A stretch of 64,000 nt of DNA, taken from contig NC_087073.1 of NCBI RefSeq assembly GCF_026151205.1, positions 16,821,837-16,885,836 of the forward strand, written 5' to 3'. This stretch comes from Bolinopsis microptera (taxonomy: Eukaryota > Ctenophora > Tentaculata > Lobata > Bolinopsidae). The notes below the pieces were generated by a model. It had not been told where the DNA came from, ran no database searches, and saw only the letters and a list, made by a program, of their open reading frames with translations. Position numbers and translations under genes: made by a program. The first letter of the stretch is position 1. Every line of letters starts with the position of its first letter. Below are positions 33,275-44,689 of the stretch, piece after piece.

Positions 33275-33910
33275 ATGTCAATGTTTTGCCCGCTCTGTGA
33301 TAAACAATTCGCTAACAAGCGAAGTCTGTCCTCACACAAAAGTCGGTTTCATCGAGAGAACGTACAGTCAGACACAAGCTCTATCGTGTCAAAAGCTAAC
33401 TCGGATGTGTCTGATGTTGAAATGGATTATCCTGCTGCCACATATTCAGATACTGATACAACAATATCTGAAAGATCTCATCAAGACGGTTCTAACTCTG
33501 AGGAAACAAGCGGTGATGATGAGTCAAAAACAGAATCTAGTATTGTTCGACAACGCAAAGGCAAGCGAAAAGGTGTAGTAATCAAGCAAATAAATAAAAA
33601 GGTGAAGATGTCGAAATTACTCAAAACTCTAGACGTCCTGTTACAAAGAAAATTATGTAAAGAGGAAGACACATGTTTCGACTTTTTATTCTCTTACATA
33701 ATGAAAACTGAAATTTTTGAGACATTGGAGCAGCTTCTCGCTGACTGTGGACAAGATATCACCACAATTTTAAGTATGGAAGAGCGAGCTCTATTGGATG
33801 CAGTTATCATGACTACTAGTCTATCTGATGTCAACAAACTAATGAACGAGAACAAAAATATCGTTAGGAAGATTCATGAACTTTATAACCAAAACGTTGT
33901 TAACTATTGA
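33275..33910 (+). CDS. C2H2 zinc-finger protein, right-arm copy (211 aa)
   Basis: Mirror copy of the gene at 29828-30463, with the same translation along its whole length: one C2H2 finger (CPLCDKQFANKRSLSSHKSR then FH), an acidic Ser-rich region, the basic patch RKGKRKG, and a helical C-terminal half (LLKTLDVLLQRKL, FETLEQLLADCGQD, VNKLMNENKNIVRKIHELYN) that might mediate protein contacts. It ends VVNY before a TGA. The two genes are transcribed outward from the satellite centre towards the element ends. Perfect identity implies recent duplication, strand-copy gene conversion as in other TIRs, or an assembly fold-back. No intron is evident. Function is unknown. Confidence 0.75.
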   Translation: MSMFCPLCDKQFANKRSLSSHKSRFHRENVQSDTSSIVSKANSDVSDVEMDYPAATYSDTDTTISERSHQDGSNSEETSGDDESKTESSIVRQRKGKRKGVVIKQINKKVKMSKLLKTLDVLLQRKLCKEEDTCFDFLFSYIMKTEIFETLEQLLADCGQDITTILSMEERALLDAVIMTTSLSDVNKLMNENKNIVRKIHELYNQNVVNY

Positions 33911-34704
33911 TAAGTATTTGGACATATATAATATATATGATATAGAGTTATTGAATATAGTTTTGTTTAAGTTATCTTCAAAAATCTAAACGTGTGTTTC
34001 CTTGTCTACATTATAACTTATTTAAATAATACATTATAATTATCATTCAGTATTCATTCATATGATATAATTTTAGAAAGTAGAAAATATCTAGACCAGT
34101 TCTTGACAAGAGATTTGTGTCAAATACATTGCACAGATGTTACTGTAACTATGCTGTACAAGGCTTATGGCTATACAATGACGTAGTATTCTTGAGCTGC
34201 TGTAGAGTAACCATCTGCATCCTGAAAGTGCTCTTTATAAATTAGATTTCATATCAAACAGTCAGTGTTACGTGACCGACTACGGTAAAAGAATTAAAAA
34301 CTTAACCTTAAAGTTAAAGATAATAACAATTAAAGCTGAATCAGAGTCAAAATTTACGCAACACACCGCTGAACGCTGAATGATAGTGTAAGCAAAGTTG
34401 CAGGTGTTGTCCTGAAACGGTACACTCTGTCCCTAGTTAAATTTAGAAAGCTCATTATTCATTATCTCACTTTATCAGCACACTTTACAAATAAAAGGTC
34501 GCCGCGTGCCAGATGTTAACGCTGTTGATAGTGATACTTGGTGTTTCATTTATATCTAGAGACTATCTGAATAGAATACGAATCATCTAATTAAATAAAT
34601 GTACAGCTTCATCTTCAATTACACAAGTCACGTGACTAGATAAGTCATGTGACAGGCGAAGATGATGACATGAAACCGCTGCACCAATCAAGCAGAAAAG
34701 AATG

Positions 34705-34774
34705 GCTTCGACTGGGATTCGAACTTGTAATCTCCGGCTAAAAAATCTGGCAGATTAGTCAACTGTGCTAAAGC
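34705..34774 (-). other. tRNA-like sequence, right arm
   Basis: Exact mirror of 28964-29033, with the same A-box-like and B-box (GTTCGAATCCC) cores, read on the minus strand. Confidence 0.45.
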
Positions 34775-34837
34775 TAAATGTACCCCAATTTTAGGGGTAA
34801 ACGGAGCTCGAAAAAATCCTCTTACACTACTCGTAGG

Positions 34838-35755
34838 CGGCAAAGGATATATATATATTTAACTTGTGAAACAAGCGCGTCACGCAGTACGCGTATCACG
34901 TATACACAATACATATGGCTATGTAAATATACAACCTACCAGGACGCGCGCCGAATTGGACTCGTCGCGACGGTCCCTAATAGATTGAACAAATATTTTA
35001 CGAGTATCACCTGTTAACGTTTGATCAAAAACTTGGTTTCAGCTTCCCCTGTGTGCTGTGTCTAGATCGTTGCCCTTGATTATTATATTGAACCAAGCTC
35101 AAAAATATTATTTATGTTTAACCATTATTTTTAGATATAAACGCGGCGCGTAAAAGCACATGGTTAAGTAACCCCTACTATTGCCATATCATTTAGTTGA
35201 TTCACGATGTCAATCATTCGCAGCTCGGAGAACAAAAGCCCATTTTAATGAATTTGGCCAATCTCTGTGGTTGCGAAGAGAATTATTGAATGCGCGTTAC
35301 CGGGCCGCGCTCAGCCTGTCATTCCGCCTAATCTCTATTGTTGTTTAACAACATTAAAGCCTGGGGTCCTCAGGTAAAATGCGCGGTGCGGCCCAGTAGT
35401 GCATTGCGCTACAAACAATTTAGTATCAAAGTGTTCAGGATAGGAAAGGAAGGCAACTTAACTGAATTAGCGTTTCGGTGTGTGGAAAAGCTTTCAGGCA
35501 CGCGCATTATATTCTTTGCCCCGTTATTTACCTGTCCTTCCAAAACCAAACTAGCAGTCAAGGACAAAAAGTCATACACCAAAATAAATTATATTTAAAG
35601 GATTGTTTTACATCTTTTTATTCTGCAAAATGTGCTAAAATTAAATTTTTTTGTTTCAATGAATTTCTTGTTTTATTGAACTCTTAATACAATAGTTGCA
35701 ACCACATATACTGCAATTTCTTGTAGCGCGATGCGTTACTGTGCCGTGCCGCGCA
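34838..35755. other. Right flank of the palindromic element
   Basis: No gene is seen. 35197-35290 shares short blocks with 28737-28810 in direct orientation, and 35590-35670 resembles 27300-27400 (TGCAAAATGTGCTAAAA versus TGTAAAATATGCTAAAA). This hints at repeated material flanking the palindrome. Confidence 0.4.
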
Positions 35756-37173
35756 CTCAATGTATCAACTCTACCTGTATTCGGGGAAATTCTAGAAAAG
35801 TTAATTTATAAGAGGCTCTATAGTTTCCTTACTTCCAAGGGGATAATACATGAAAACCAGTTCGGCTTTAGGAAAGGACACTCCACCAGCCATGCACTGA
35901 ACTACTCTGTAGAACATATAGAATCGTTAATTAGTAAAAAGCAACATGTCCTAGGGGTCTTCATCGATCTCTCAAAAGCCTTTGACACTCTAGATCACTG
36001 TAAACTAACTACTAAATTAAAAAACTACGGTATAAGAATCTCTGAATCTTATCTCTGAATCCTATCTCAAGTTACTTGTCTTATAGGAAACAATTTGTAA
36101 ATGTTCTAGATACCAAATCTGATGAATTTCCGGTCGAATTTGGAGTCCCTCAGGGTAGTGTATTAGGACCTCTACTTTTCCTACTGTATATCAATGATAT
36201 TTGCAATATAACTAATAAGGGCAAATTTGTCTTATTTGCAGACGATACTAATATATTTGTCGCTGCCGATTCGAAAAATAAAGCATACGAATTGGCTAAT
36301 GAAGTACTACAGGCCGTAAACAAGTATATGGGAGTTAACCTACTGCACATTAATGTAAAGAAGTGTTGTTATATGTACTTTTCTCCCTCTAAACGTGATA
36401 ATAGCGAATTAAATGCAGATATAGATAGCCAAAACTTGTCCATAAATAACAAAATAATTAAACGTGTAAGTCAGACAAAATTTCTTGGAGTAATCATTGA
36501 TGATAAACTAAGCTGGAAACCACACATATTATCTCTCAATAAGAAACTAAGTAGTGCTTGTGGACGTATCTACCGTATTAAGAAATGCTTGCCAGAATCA
36601 CTATATAAGCAAATATATCATTCCCTTTTTGAATCACACCTAGGTTATGCTATTTCTGTCTGGGGAGGTATTCCCAATAATCAGTTGAAACCGCTATTTA
36701 TTACTCAAAAGAAGTGTATCAGGATTCTCTTTGGAGACTTTGAAGCCTATGTAGACAAGTTCAAGACATGTGCTAGAGCAAGACCAATTAATTCTCAACG
36801 TCTAGGATCTGAATTCTATGTTAAAGAGTCCACCAAACCTCTATTCACAAAACACGAACTACTTGCTATAGAGAACCTATACAGATACCGTTGTTTAAAC
36901 GAATTGTTTAAGATCATTAAGTCACGAGTACCAATTTCGTTATACTACCTATTCGGCTTATCAAATAGGAAAGATAATTTGTTAATCACGCCCTCTCCAA
37001 CTAATCAATTTATGTACAAATCTGCATGGCTGTGGAACGAATTTCGTAAAGTTGGGCCGATGAATTTCACCTCCCCTTGCAGCTCTGTCAAGAATTTGCT
37101 TAAACAGTCACTTCTAAGAGCTCAAAACAGGTATGGAACTGATTGGTGTGACAAAAATTTCACTGAATTCTGA
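35756..37173 (+). pseudogene. 5'-truncated LINE reverse transcriptase
   Basis: Begins inside the RT domain: PVFGEILEKLIYKRLYSFL, ENQFGFRKGHST, FIDLSKAFDTLDH, GVPQGSVLGPLLFLLYINDI and catalytic FADDTNIFV. A C-terminal region follows (KFLGVIIDDKLSWKPHI, AISVWGG) to a TGA near 37173. A small local duplication around 36045-36065 (GAATCTTATCTCTGAATCCT) breaks the frame between ISESYL and SSYLSYRKQF. The endonuclease and any ORF1 are absent. It is a jockey-like or CR1-like RT, clearly different from the LINE at 14049-19946. It is dead because of truncation and frameshift. Confidence 0.88.
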
Positions 37174-40156
37174 GTGAGAAGTGATACTTGCCTGTTATTC
37201 CCACTTACTGACTGATAATCTTATCTATGGATACCATGCTTGAATTTAGGTAAACAACATAGCACTTCCTCACCAGTCACGTTGAACGCGATCGCCGAAT
37301 GATAAAACAATATGGGAATGAACGCGCACAGCATTGCGCGCTGATACTCTAAATACTGTGCGCGTTTCGTCCGGAACCTGGGGGAGTTCCCGCTCTAATA
37401 TATGTGACGACAGTGATCACTCATTATGAGAACTAATCCTGACCACTTTCCCGGTCGAACAGTACCCAAATCAAACTAATTTATGAACCACGTGTATAGC
37501 CAACGTCCTTGCGGTGCTGAGCCGATGTAAAACTCTTCTGTCTCTTGTTAATATTTTAGTTGAACTGTGCATAAAAGTGTGTAGTGACAAGTGTGTAGTG
37601 GTAATGTATATTATTTATTATGACGACGCGATATTTATAATGCAGAATTAAAAGCTGCTTTCGATATGACTGGTGGTGGGCTCTCTCCGGCGGGACATAG
37701 ATCTATATAGGGGGTACCCGGGGTACGAGTTAACGAACAGTGTTCGTGTCCTTCCACGACCCCCTGTTACCTGTGTTTCTGTCGGGGTAGCCTAATTCAT
37801 CCGTTAGAATCGCAGAGTTAGCGGAGCTCATGATATCTCGCGACGTATGCTGCATGAACGGTGCAAGACTTGCGCCGTTTGTTTCAGCATCCAGTTGCGA
37901 GTGCTTGCCCATCGAAAACATGATTAGTGATTGTGGATTTTATTGATATTACTGATAATCCATCATATTCAGTATTAATGTTATCCATTATTTATTTATT
38001 GACATCCTTCAGTCTCCAAAACGAGGTGTGAAGGTAAATTAACTTTGAGCCTTGTTTTGGCGACTGCTTAATCGATGGGCAAGTAGGTATTTGTTTTTTA
38101 GCAGTGTTGAACATTGAAACAATTATAAAATGTTTATTTTTATCTTATATAACGTACAATATGAATGACATTATATGCTATAGTGACGTAACATATATAG
38201 TGCAAAGAATTAGTAACTTGCGAGATGTGATTTAATGATAATCGACGTTAACATTTTGCAGTTTACAGTTGCACAATGTTGACGTCGATTGTTACTAACA
38301 TTTATCTGAATTTAATACAAGTACATGTTACATATAAATTGGGTAGCTGAATGAAACTCGTGCCTCAAAATTTTCCATTATTAGCATTGCAGTGTCCACG
38401 CCCTGTACTGCGTTAACGACCGAAATTTTCCCAATATGCAATTATTATTTTGCTTCTAAAATTCTCTGATAATTAATAATATATCGTGACATGTAATTGT
38501 AAAATAACAAACCTCGCGCGCGCGGCGCTTACATCTGCACCTAAGAATCTCTCAGCAATGTGTGGCTGTCTGCGCTGCGGGCTGTGTATTGTGTATATAG
38601 CTGAATTTAAATTTAGATTTATTTGTAAATGTATAATAATATTAAATATGTATTGATTGTTTTGTGGTAAATAAAAATTTTGTTTTACTAAAAAATTTTG
38701 TTTTACTAATGAGGCTTCTCACAGCTAGATCTCCTGGCCAGATCGGCGAAATGCGCTACTGTGCCGCAATTAATGCAATTTCTTGACCAGCTTTTCGTTG
38801 TGGGGTATCCAACTCAGTTTATTGTCATTTATTGCACAGTCAAGAATTTAGTTTCAGACACTTGTTTTATTTGGATGCCATCGACATCCAGGTTATAGCA
38901 TTCAGTTGCATGTTGGTGCCCCATGCCGAAAAAGTGCCCCCTCCTCTTTTACCCAAAAACCCAGGCCAAACCCTTACTGGATGGGGTATCATAACTGATG
39001 ACGAAGTATCCAATTAGAGCTACTACATGCCAAACACAAGGATCTTTCGTATTCGTATTCATATGCCTGCATTGCTGTCCAGTCTCAAGACATGGTCACT
39101 CAACTGATGTTAAGTGAGCCGATGAGCTCCACTTCTTGTCAAATTGGCTTTTGAATTACGGCCCAATCATGAAGTAAAACAGTTTATTAAGTTGTATTTT
39201 AACGACAAAATATTGCTAATTCTAGCTCTTGAAAGTTGTATGGCTGCTTTAATTCTTGAAAGTCTTAAGTTTAAACGGCCAAAACACCCTACTTGCCATC
39301 AGTCAGCTGCACCCAGAAACCCTTACTGGATGGGGCCTAACTTTGAAAGTAAAAGAGTTAGAGACTTTTTGTAACATGTTCGTCTTGTATCAAAATTTGC
39401 AACTTTAACTTTGCGGATTCCTGTACTCTGAGTGGCTGAATTGTGTCACGTGCTAGCTGCTTGAACATTGGAATGCGCTACGCGTGCAAATCATGCTTAA
39501 TGTCCGCACAGCGGGGTCAGCGGTGCCCTTCGTTACGCCACTGATTGCATTTCCTATCAGGACGTAGTGTGTATTTGGTGAAAAATACATGTAACACGAT
39601 TTCTTAGTTTTAATATGAAGGCAGTTACATTGTATATTATATAATGGTTATCAGCATTGAGAATTAGATTGGCCTTGAACTGGAAAGCAATCTCCTTAGT
39701 TTCTGCTGAAATATGTTTTATTACTGGTTTTTAACTGTGTAGATTGTTAGGTCAACTTGAACTGTGGTTTCTGGAAGCTGCACAGCATTAAGATCTTTAA
39801 GTTTTTCTGACAGTATAGTTGCCTTTTTACATAATGCGGAATTTGGATGTTGCTACAGTAAGTCGTTTGCTTCTAAATAAACAAGTCCACGTCATTACAA
39901 TTTATCTTGCTCCTGAAGTTGTGGCCCAAAAACAAAAATTATAGCTGTTTTTCTGTTTGGCAGGCAGACCTCATGGATCACTCTCAAACTTAGTCATAGC
40001 TCCAGCAACTATTGGTTGGTATATGGGCTGAATAGAACTAGAGTACAATTTAATTTAACCACTATGCATATTATAGTTAAATTTTAATTTATGGATCTTT
40101 ACTCTCTTGATTACATTATGAGCTTTATTAATATCTATAATTTCCCCACAGTGAAA
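37174..40156. other. Long intergenic stretch upstream of the NFATC2IP-like gene
   Basis: Mostly AT-rich, with some CG-rich patches (37310-37380, 38515-38580). A 63-codon minus-strand frame at 37730-37921 starts MFSMGKHSQLDAETNGASLA and could be a first exon, but no partner is found. 38675-38709 holds a paired TTTTGTTTTACTAA motif inverted relative to 27501-27532. CCCTTACTGGATGGGG appears twice (~38971 and ~39319). A CACAG acceptor at 40151 suggests that a 5' non-coding exon of the next gene lies in here. Confidence 0.4.
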
Positions 40157-42121
40157 ATGACTGACAGTGGTTCTAGTGATGATGATTTAGGACTATTTTC
40201 CTTTGCAAACAAAAGAACAATTGTGAGTACACCTCCAACATCACCTACAAATAGTGAAAAAGATGAGACCGAATCTCCTGTTGTCAATGACAGAAGTCTA
40301 TTCATGAGGAAAAACAAACGGAAGCGACTCAACGCTCCACACATCATTGATGAGGCAGACAACCAAACTGGCAATGAAAATGATGTTGAAATCAATTCTA
40401 TGACAGAAGATTCTACTGCTATGTCAGAAAAAATTCGTCACTATGACAATATTGTTGCAAATATCTGGTGAGTGAGAACAAGGCCGCTCATGATTGCATT
40501 AAATAAATTGTAAATCGTTTTGGGCTACCAACAGATTTTTGATGTTTCAAACAAGTGTGTAAATCAAGTTAATCAATTACTCACAGTGCATAAATTTGAC
40601 ATTGAACAACAACTCTTATATTAATTGTAACTCTTCATTTCATTCATTTTCATTTCATCTACGCGCATTTTACAAATTACAATTAAAGATCCATTTTTCA
40701 TGTCATGAAATATCTAGACTGTAGTATTATTATGATATATATTATGATATTTCAGTGATATTGATCCAGTTGCAAATGCAATCCAAGTACAACCAACCAA
40801 AAAGTTCAAGAAGATTGCCGAAAAGAGAGAACAACTGATTCAGTAAGTTTGAAATGATGCAACAATGCAAAAAGCACCAAAAGTACAAGTTATAGATTTA
40901 AAAATTGTCTTTGACCATTTGCCATTTCAGCAAAAAAAATCACCTTTGATTGGATATAATATAAATTATAAGTATGCAGAAAAGTTTTAATTATTCTATT
41001 TAAACTCTCATCATAAGATTAACACCCTTTACTGACCACAGCAATATAGATGGTGTGCTAAATAAGTTCAAGAGCAAGATAAACACGGTAGAGGAGGACC
41101 TCCCACATAGCAGTTATGTGGTTGCTGATGATAATGTCCGAGCTGACAGGCCCTTCATGCTGAAGATGAGGAAAGGAAGCAACCTACATCGCTTTAAGAT
41201 CAAAACGGTCAGTGTAAATTTGTTTTGGATATAATTATTCAGTTTTCATGTTTTTTAACTGTACAGAAGAGCAGCAATAAGTGAAAAAAGGTTCCAATTT
41301 CATGCAGTCTTGTCTAGATAAATGATATTTTCGTGTATCCCAGGATACTCCTCTAAAAACGGTGTTGGACCATCTTGCTCCGGAATACAACGTGAAACCA
41401 GAGCTTTTTATCCTACAATTAAATGACGAAACGTTGGATCCTCTGAGGACGCCCAACCAGCTGGGACTGACTGTCGTGGACATTATAGGTACCTGTTGCG
41501 GATGAAATTGGCATCTGAGACCACTAAACTTATCTCATATTCTCATTTCCATGTGCATTTTTATAGGGCCAGGGGACTCAGTCTATATGACGTGAAATTA
41601 CAAAATTGCTAGCGTATAATGTTGATAGAATTAACGTGTCTTTGTGATCCGATAGCCTCTTTATTTGACAGTGTTTACCTTCAGACGTGTTGGTAGGAAG
41701 TGTGCCTCAAAGCACAGCAGCACAAGTACAGATCGTGGACCGTAAGAATGTTATTAAAATCAAAGTTCAATCTACTGACTTCAGGAACAATACTAGAGAA
41801 TACGAAGCGATCAAGGTAATGTCTAGGGCATCTCAATGAGAATGAATGAACACTGAATGTCGTTAAATGTGTTTGAAGTGACAATTACGAATTTAAATTG
41901 TTTACAAATTTCTTATATTAAATCTTATACCCCACATCTATGCTTTAATACCACAATCTCAGACGAAACCCCTGGTGGAATGCCTATTTGAAGCTTGCCA
42001 GGATTTTGGTTACCAGGCTGCGAAATATTTCTTCGATGGAGACGCTATTGATCCCAGGAAGACGCCAATGGAACTAGAACTTGAAGATGATGATTGTTTG
42101 GATATCGTAGAACAAACTTAA
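40157..42121 (+). CDS. NFATC2IP: NFATC2IP/Esc2-like protein with two SUMO-like domains, 332 aa
   Basis: Six exons: 40157-40467, 40756-40842, 41042-41207, 41344-41488, 41685-41815 and 41963-42121, all GT-AG and in phase. The N-terminal ~120 residues are acidic and Ser/Thr-rich with a basic patch (MRKNKRKRLN, likely nuclear). Residues ~170-236 form a first ubiquitin/SUMO-like domain (FMLKMRKGSNLHRFKIKT, PLKTVLDHLAPEY, FILQLNDETLDPLRTP). Residues ~255-332 form a second (NVIKIKVQSTDFRN, PLVECLFEACQDFGY, FFDGDAIDPRKTPMELELE) ending DIVEQT. Human NFATC2IP (419 aa) and yeast Esc2/Rad60 share the paired domains. By family they bind the SUMO-conjugating enzyme and SMC5/6-linked repair machinery in the nucleus. 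An acceptor right before the ATG suggests an upstream non-coding exon. Confidence 0.82.
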
Positions 42122-42956
42122 GGAGTCTTATATCTAGTTTGTAATCTTGATCGAATCCAAGGGCTTGTATTTTTAAACTGTGTTGTTATTTGAAACAGAT
42201 TTTGAACTTCTTGATTTCCTTAATGTAATTAAACTTAATGTTAACTATCCTGATAATGCGATAACATTAATACCTGTACTCAATATCTTGTTTAATAATG
42301 GTATATAATACACTGATACGTATCGTGTAAAAATGTATTGCTTAAATATTATCATTGTGAATTAGTTTGGGCCACTTGGTAATCTAGCTAGGCATAGTTG
42401 AGGCACTAAAATGAAATTCCTGGGGCACAGTTGGGGAAAAAGTTACTTTGGGCACAGTTGCAGCAAAAGCAGATGGGGCACACTTGGGAGAAAAGATGAC
42501 CTGGGGCACAGTTTGAGACGGGAATTTCAGGCAAATCGGCAAAAGTAAACAATCTTCTGATCCTTAAAATTTTAATAATTATAAATTGATTCTGAAAACA
42601 ATTTATATAATATAATATACAACATCTGGCTAATATAATGATAATTTGTAAAGTATTTCAGATCATCAGAACTTTAAAATTAACTTAATTCCTGAGAAAA
42701 ACTGTCTAATACTGTCTTCGTATATAAGAAGCAATTTTGCCCCAAGTGTGCGCCAAGTGTGCCCCAAGTGTTCCCCAAGTGTTCCCTAAGTGTTCCCCAA
42801 CTGTGCTCCAAGTTAGCCCGGTTCATAAAACAAAAGTATTATCAAATAATTGTGGTAATAGGCTTATCTGTTGTTCCTTAGGCCAAATAACTAACTAATA
42901 ATAATAATAATTATCAATAAATATCTAATCATCAATCTCTACAATCAACAATCAAC

Positions 42957-44457
42957 ATGCCTAAACGAAAACTACCACGAAGAGAACTTCCTCATCTTTC
43001 AACCCTGCTTGATAAGCTGTCCTTCTCTAAATTCCCAACATATGGCGCAGTTACTCGGAGGATCATGTCCGAGAGCCTAGAGCAGAACCTGAGAACCACG
43101 GCTTATTCAGCATATCTGAAGCTGTCCAGATTGTAAAGACCTCGGAACTTGTGGAGCTTTGGGAGTAGTGAGTACGCTGGATACGGAGATATCTTGATGA
43201 CACCACCACTATTACAAAACATATGTTAAGTCTTCATTTTGACTACAAGCAAATCATGGAAGTCGCAACATCTCGACGAGAAACGGAAACCTATAAGAAG
43301 AAAGAAGCCGCTTCCCTATCGACGTTGGACGACTTGTTCGACATCCCTTCCTAAGATCTTCCAACCTCATTACCGAGGAAGACCATAATTTCCTTCTCAA
43401 CCATTGGCAAAACACCATCTCTTCCACAAGGGATTGGAATACTAAAATAGCAGTGAAAAAGAAACTAGCATGAGTGGAGAAATTTCTCAAGTTTGCTCAT
43501 TCAGCCACTACACCTCAAGCTTCCTCTTCACTCACTCTGGAACCCTCTCCCGACGGTGACTCGATGAACTCGATAAACTCTACGGAGGAGTACACTCCTA
43601 AACGCTTCTGCTCTTCTCGCCCTTCTGGAACAACAGTCGACATCTCCAAGTTAAGGACTGCCTAAAGAAGCTGGCCCCTCAAATTAACTTCGACGGGAAG
43701 CTTCTACCCAACTTGTACGGACATGAAGCTCCCGGAGATCCCTGCCGCCTACAAAGAAGAGACGGAAGACCTTCTTGCTTTCATCGACCTTCGATTGTCA
43801 CATCAGAACGTGAAAGACTTGGCCAGAGGAGATTATCAGGAGTACCTAGAGAGCTAGAGCTCGCAAAGATTATCCTTGGAGGAACTATCGAAAGGAAAAA
43901 AGGATACACATACCACATACAGAGACCAGGAGCAGACCACCACGCTCGCTGGATGATCTGCTCCTGAAGATGTCACTACTTCGCCATCAGCTTGGGCTTC
44001 ACTGGAGGACGAAAAAGAAGATCCAGCAAATGGCTCTGGTTGCCGTGTTCGTGTACCTAGATTCTAGGTCCTAGAAGCATGGTTTACCTCGGGGTCCCTC
44101 TTCTCAGCTGCAGCCAACGATCTAAAGCTGTACAACCGTATCCTGAAGTTCACGAAGTTCACCAAGACAGTATCCTGTTCAACAGCGACTGTTATAAACA
44201 GGCACACTTGGTACCTGACAGAAGATCTCATTATACCTTTGGCTTTGTTTGACGAGTCCTTATCATTGGAGACGAGGAACAGCATCGCAACGAAGATCAG
44301 CATGCTGCCATCAGTTGAGGTTGAAATCGGAAAGCCTGTTCTTCCCGCCCTCACCAAGAAGTCCTGCCTGATAGACTTCGTTGGACCGAGATCAGACTTG
44401 CTCTTCTGGAAGTGCCCCACTCCTTCTTGGAGGCTGAAGAGTGGACTTCTAACTTAA
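42957..44457 (+). pseudogene. Decayed transposon protein with PGADHHARWM motif
   Basis: Starts MPKRKLPRRELPHL. Coherent pieces in shifting frames can be followed: IVKTSELVELWE, STLDDLFDIPS, LPEIPAAYKEETEDLL, GGTIERKKGYTYHIQRPGAD, then HHARWM, NDLKLYNRILKFTKF, HTWYLTEDLIIPLALFDE and KKSCLIDFVGPRSDLLFWK. At least five frameshifts or stops interrupt it. I recall uncharacterised proteins in cnidarians and aphids with the same order of blocks (a PGA-HHARWM-like motif followed by HxWYLxE and LIDF), but know no named function. Its place between perfect TIRs makes transposase the likeliest role. Copy number and intact relatives cannot be judged here. Confidence 0.55.
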
Positions 44458-44689
44458 TTAGATTTAATTTGTAAATGTTGTTTGATATTGATAATTTTAT
44501 TCTTAAACATAAACTGCCGTATTCAATCTATTATTATATTAGCAAACTAGGAACCGACCGGAAATCCGGCTGAATCCGGTTCCGGCCGGATATCCGGCTT
44601 CAAAATCCGGTTCCGGTTCCTGCTCCGGCTGGAAAAAAATTTGCCGGATTTTTGCCGGATTTCAGTTTTTTTACCGAAAAAAAAATCAA

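Larger units (their letters stand above)
28907..34831. mobile_element. Giant palindromic element, possible Maverick/Polinton derivative
   Basis: The two ends are inverted copies starting AGTAGTGTAAGAGGATTTTT. CGTAGG lies directly outside each end in the same orientation (28901-28906 and 34832-34837), a 6-bp target duplication. The arms (about 28907-31450 and 32288-34831, 2.5 kb each) look identical wherever I compared them. Each carries one zinc-finger gene, one tRNA-like sequence and part of a satellite. A 6-bp duplication with 5'-AG...CT-3' ends and long TIRs is characteristic of Maverick/Polinton DNA elements. No integrase, DNA polymerase B, protease, ATPase or capsid gene is seen, so this would be a derivative made almost only of its TIRs. 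Confidence 0.7.

Noticed and set aside
37730-37921. Minus-strand frame MFSMGKHSQLDAETNG as a gene
   Set aside because: Composition is plausible but no second exon or homologue is recognised. Mentioned only in the intergenic note.
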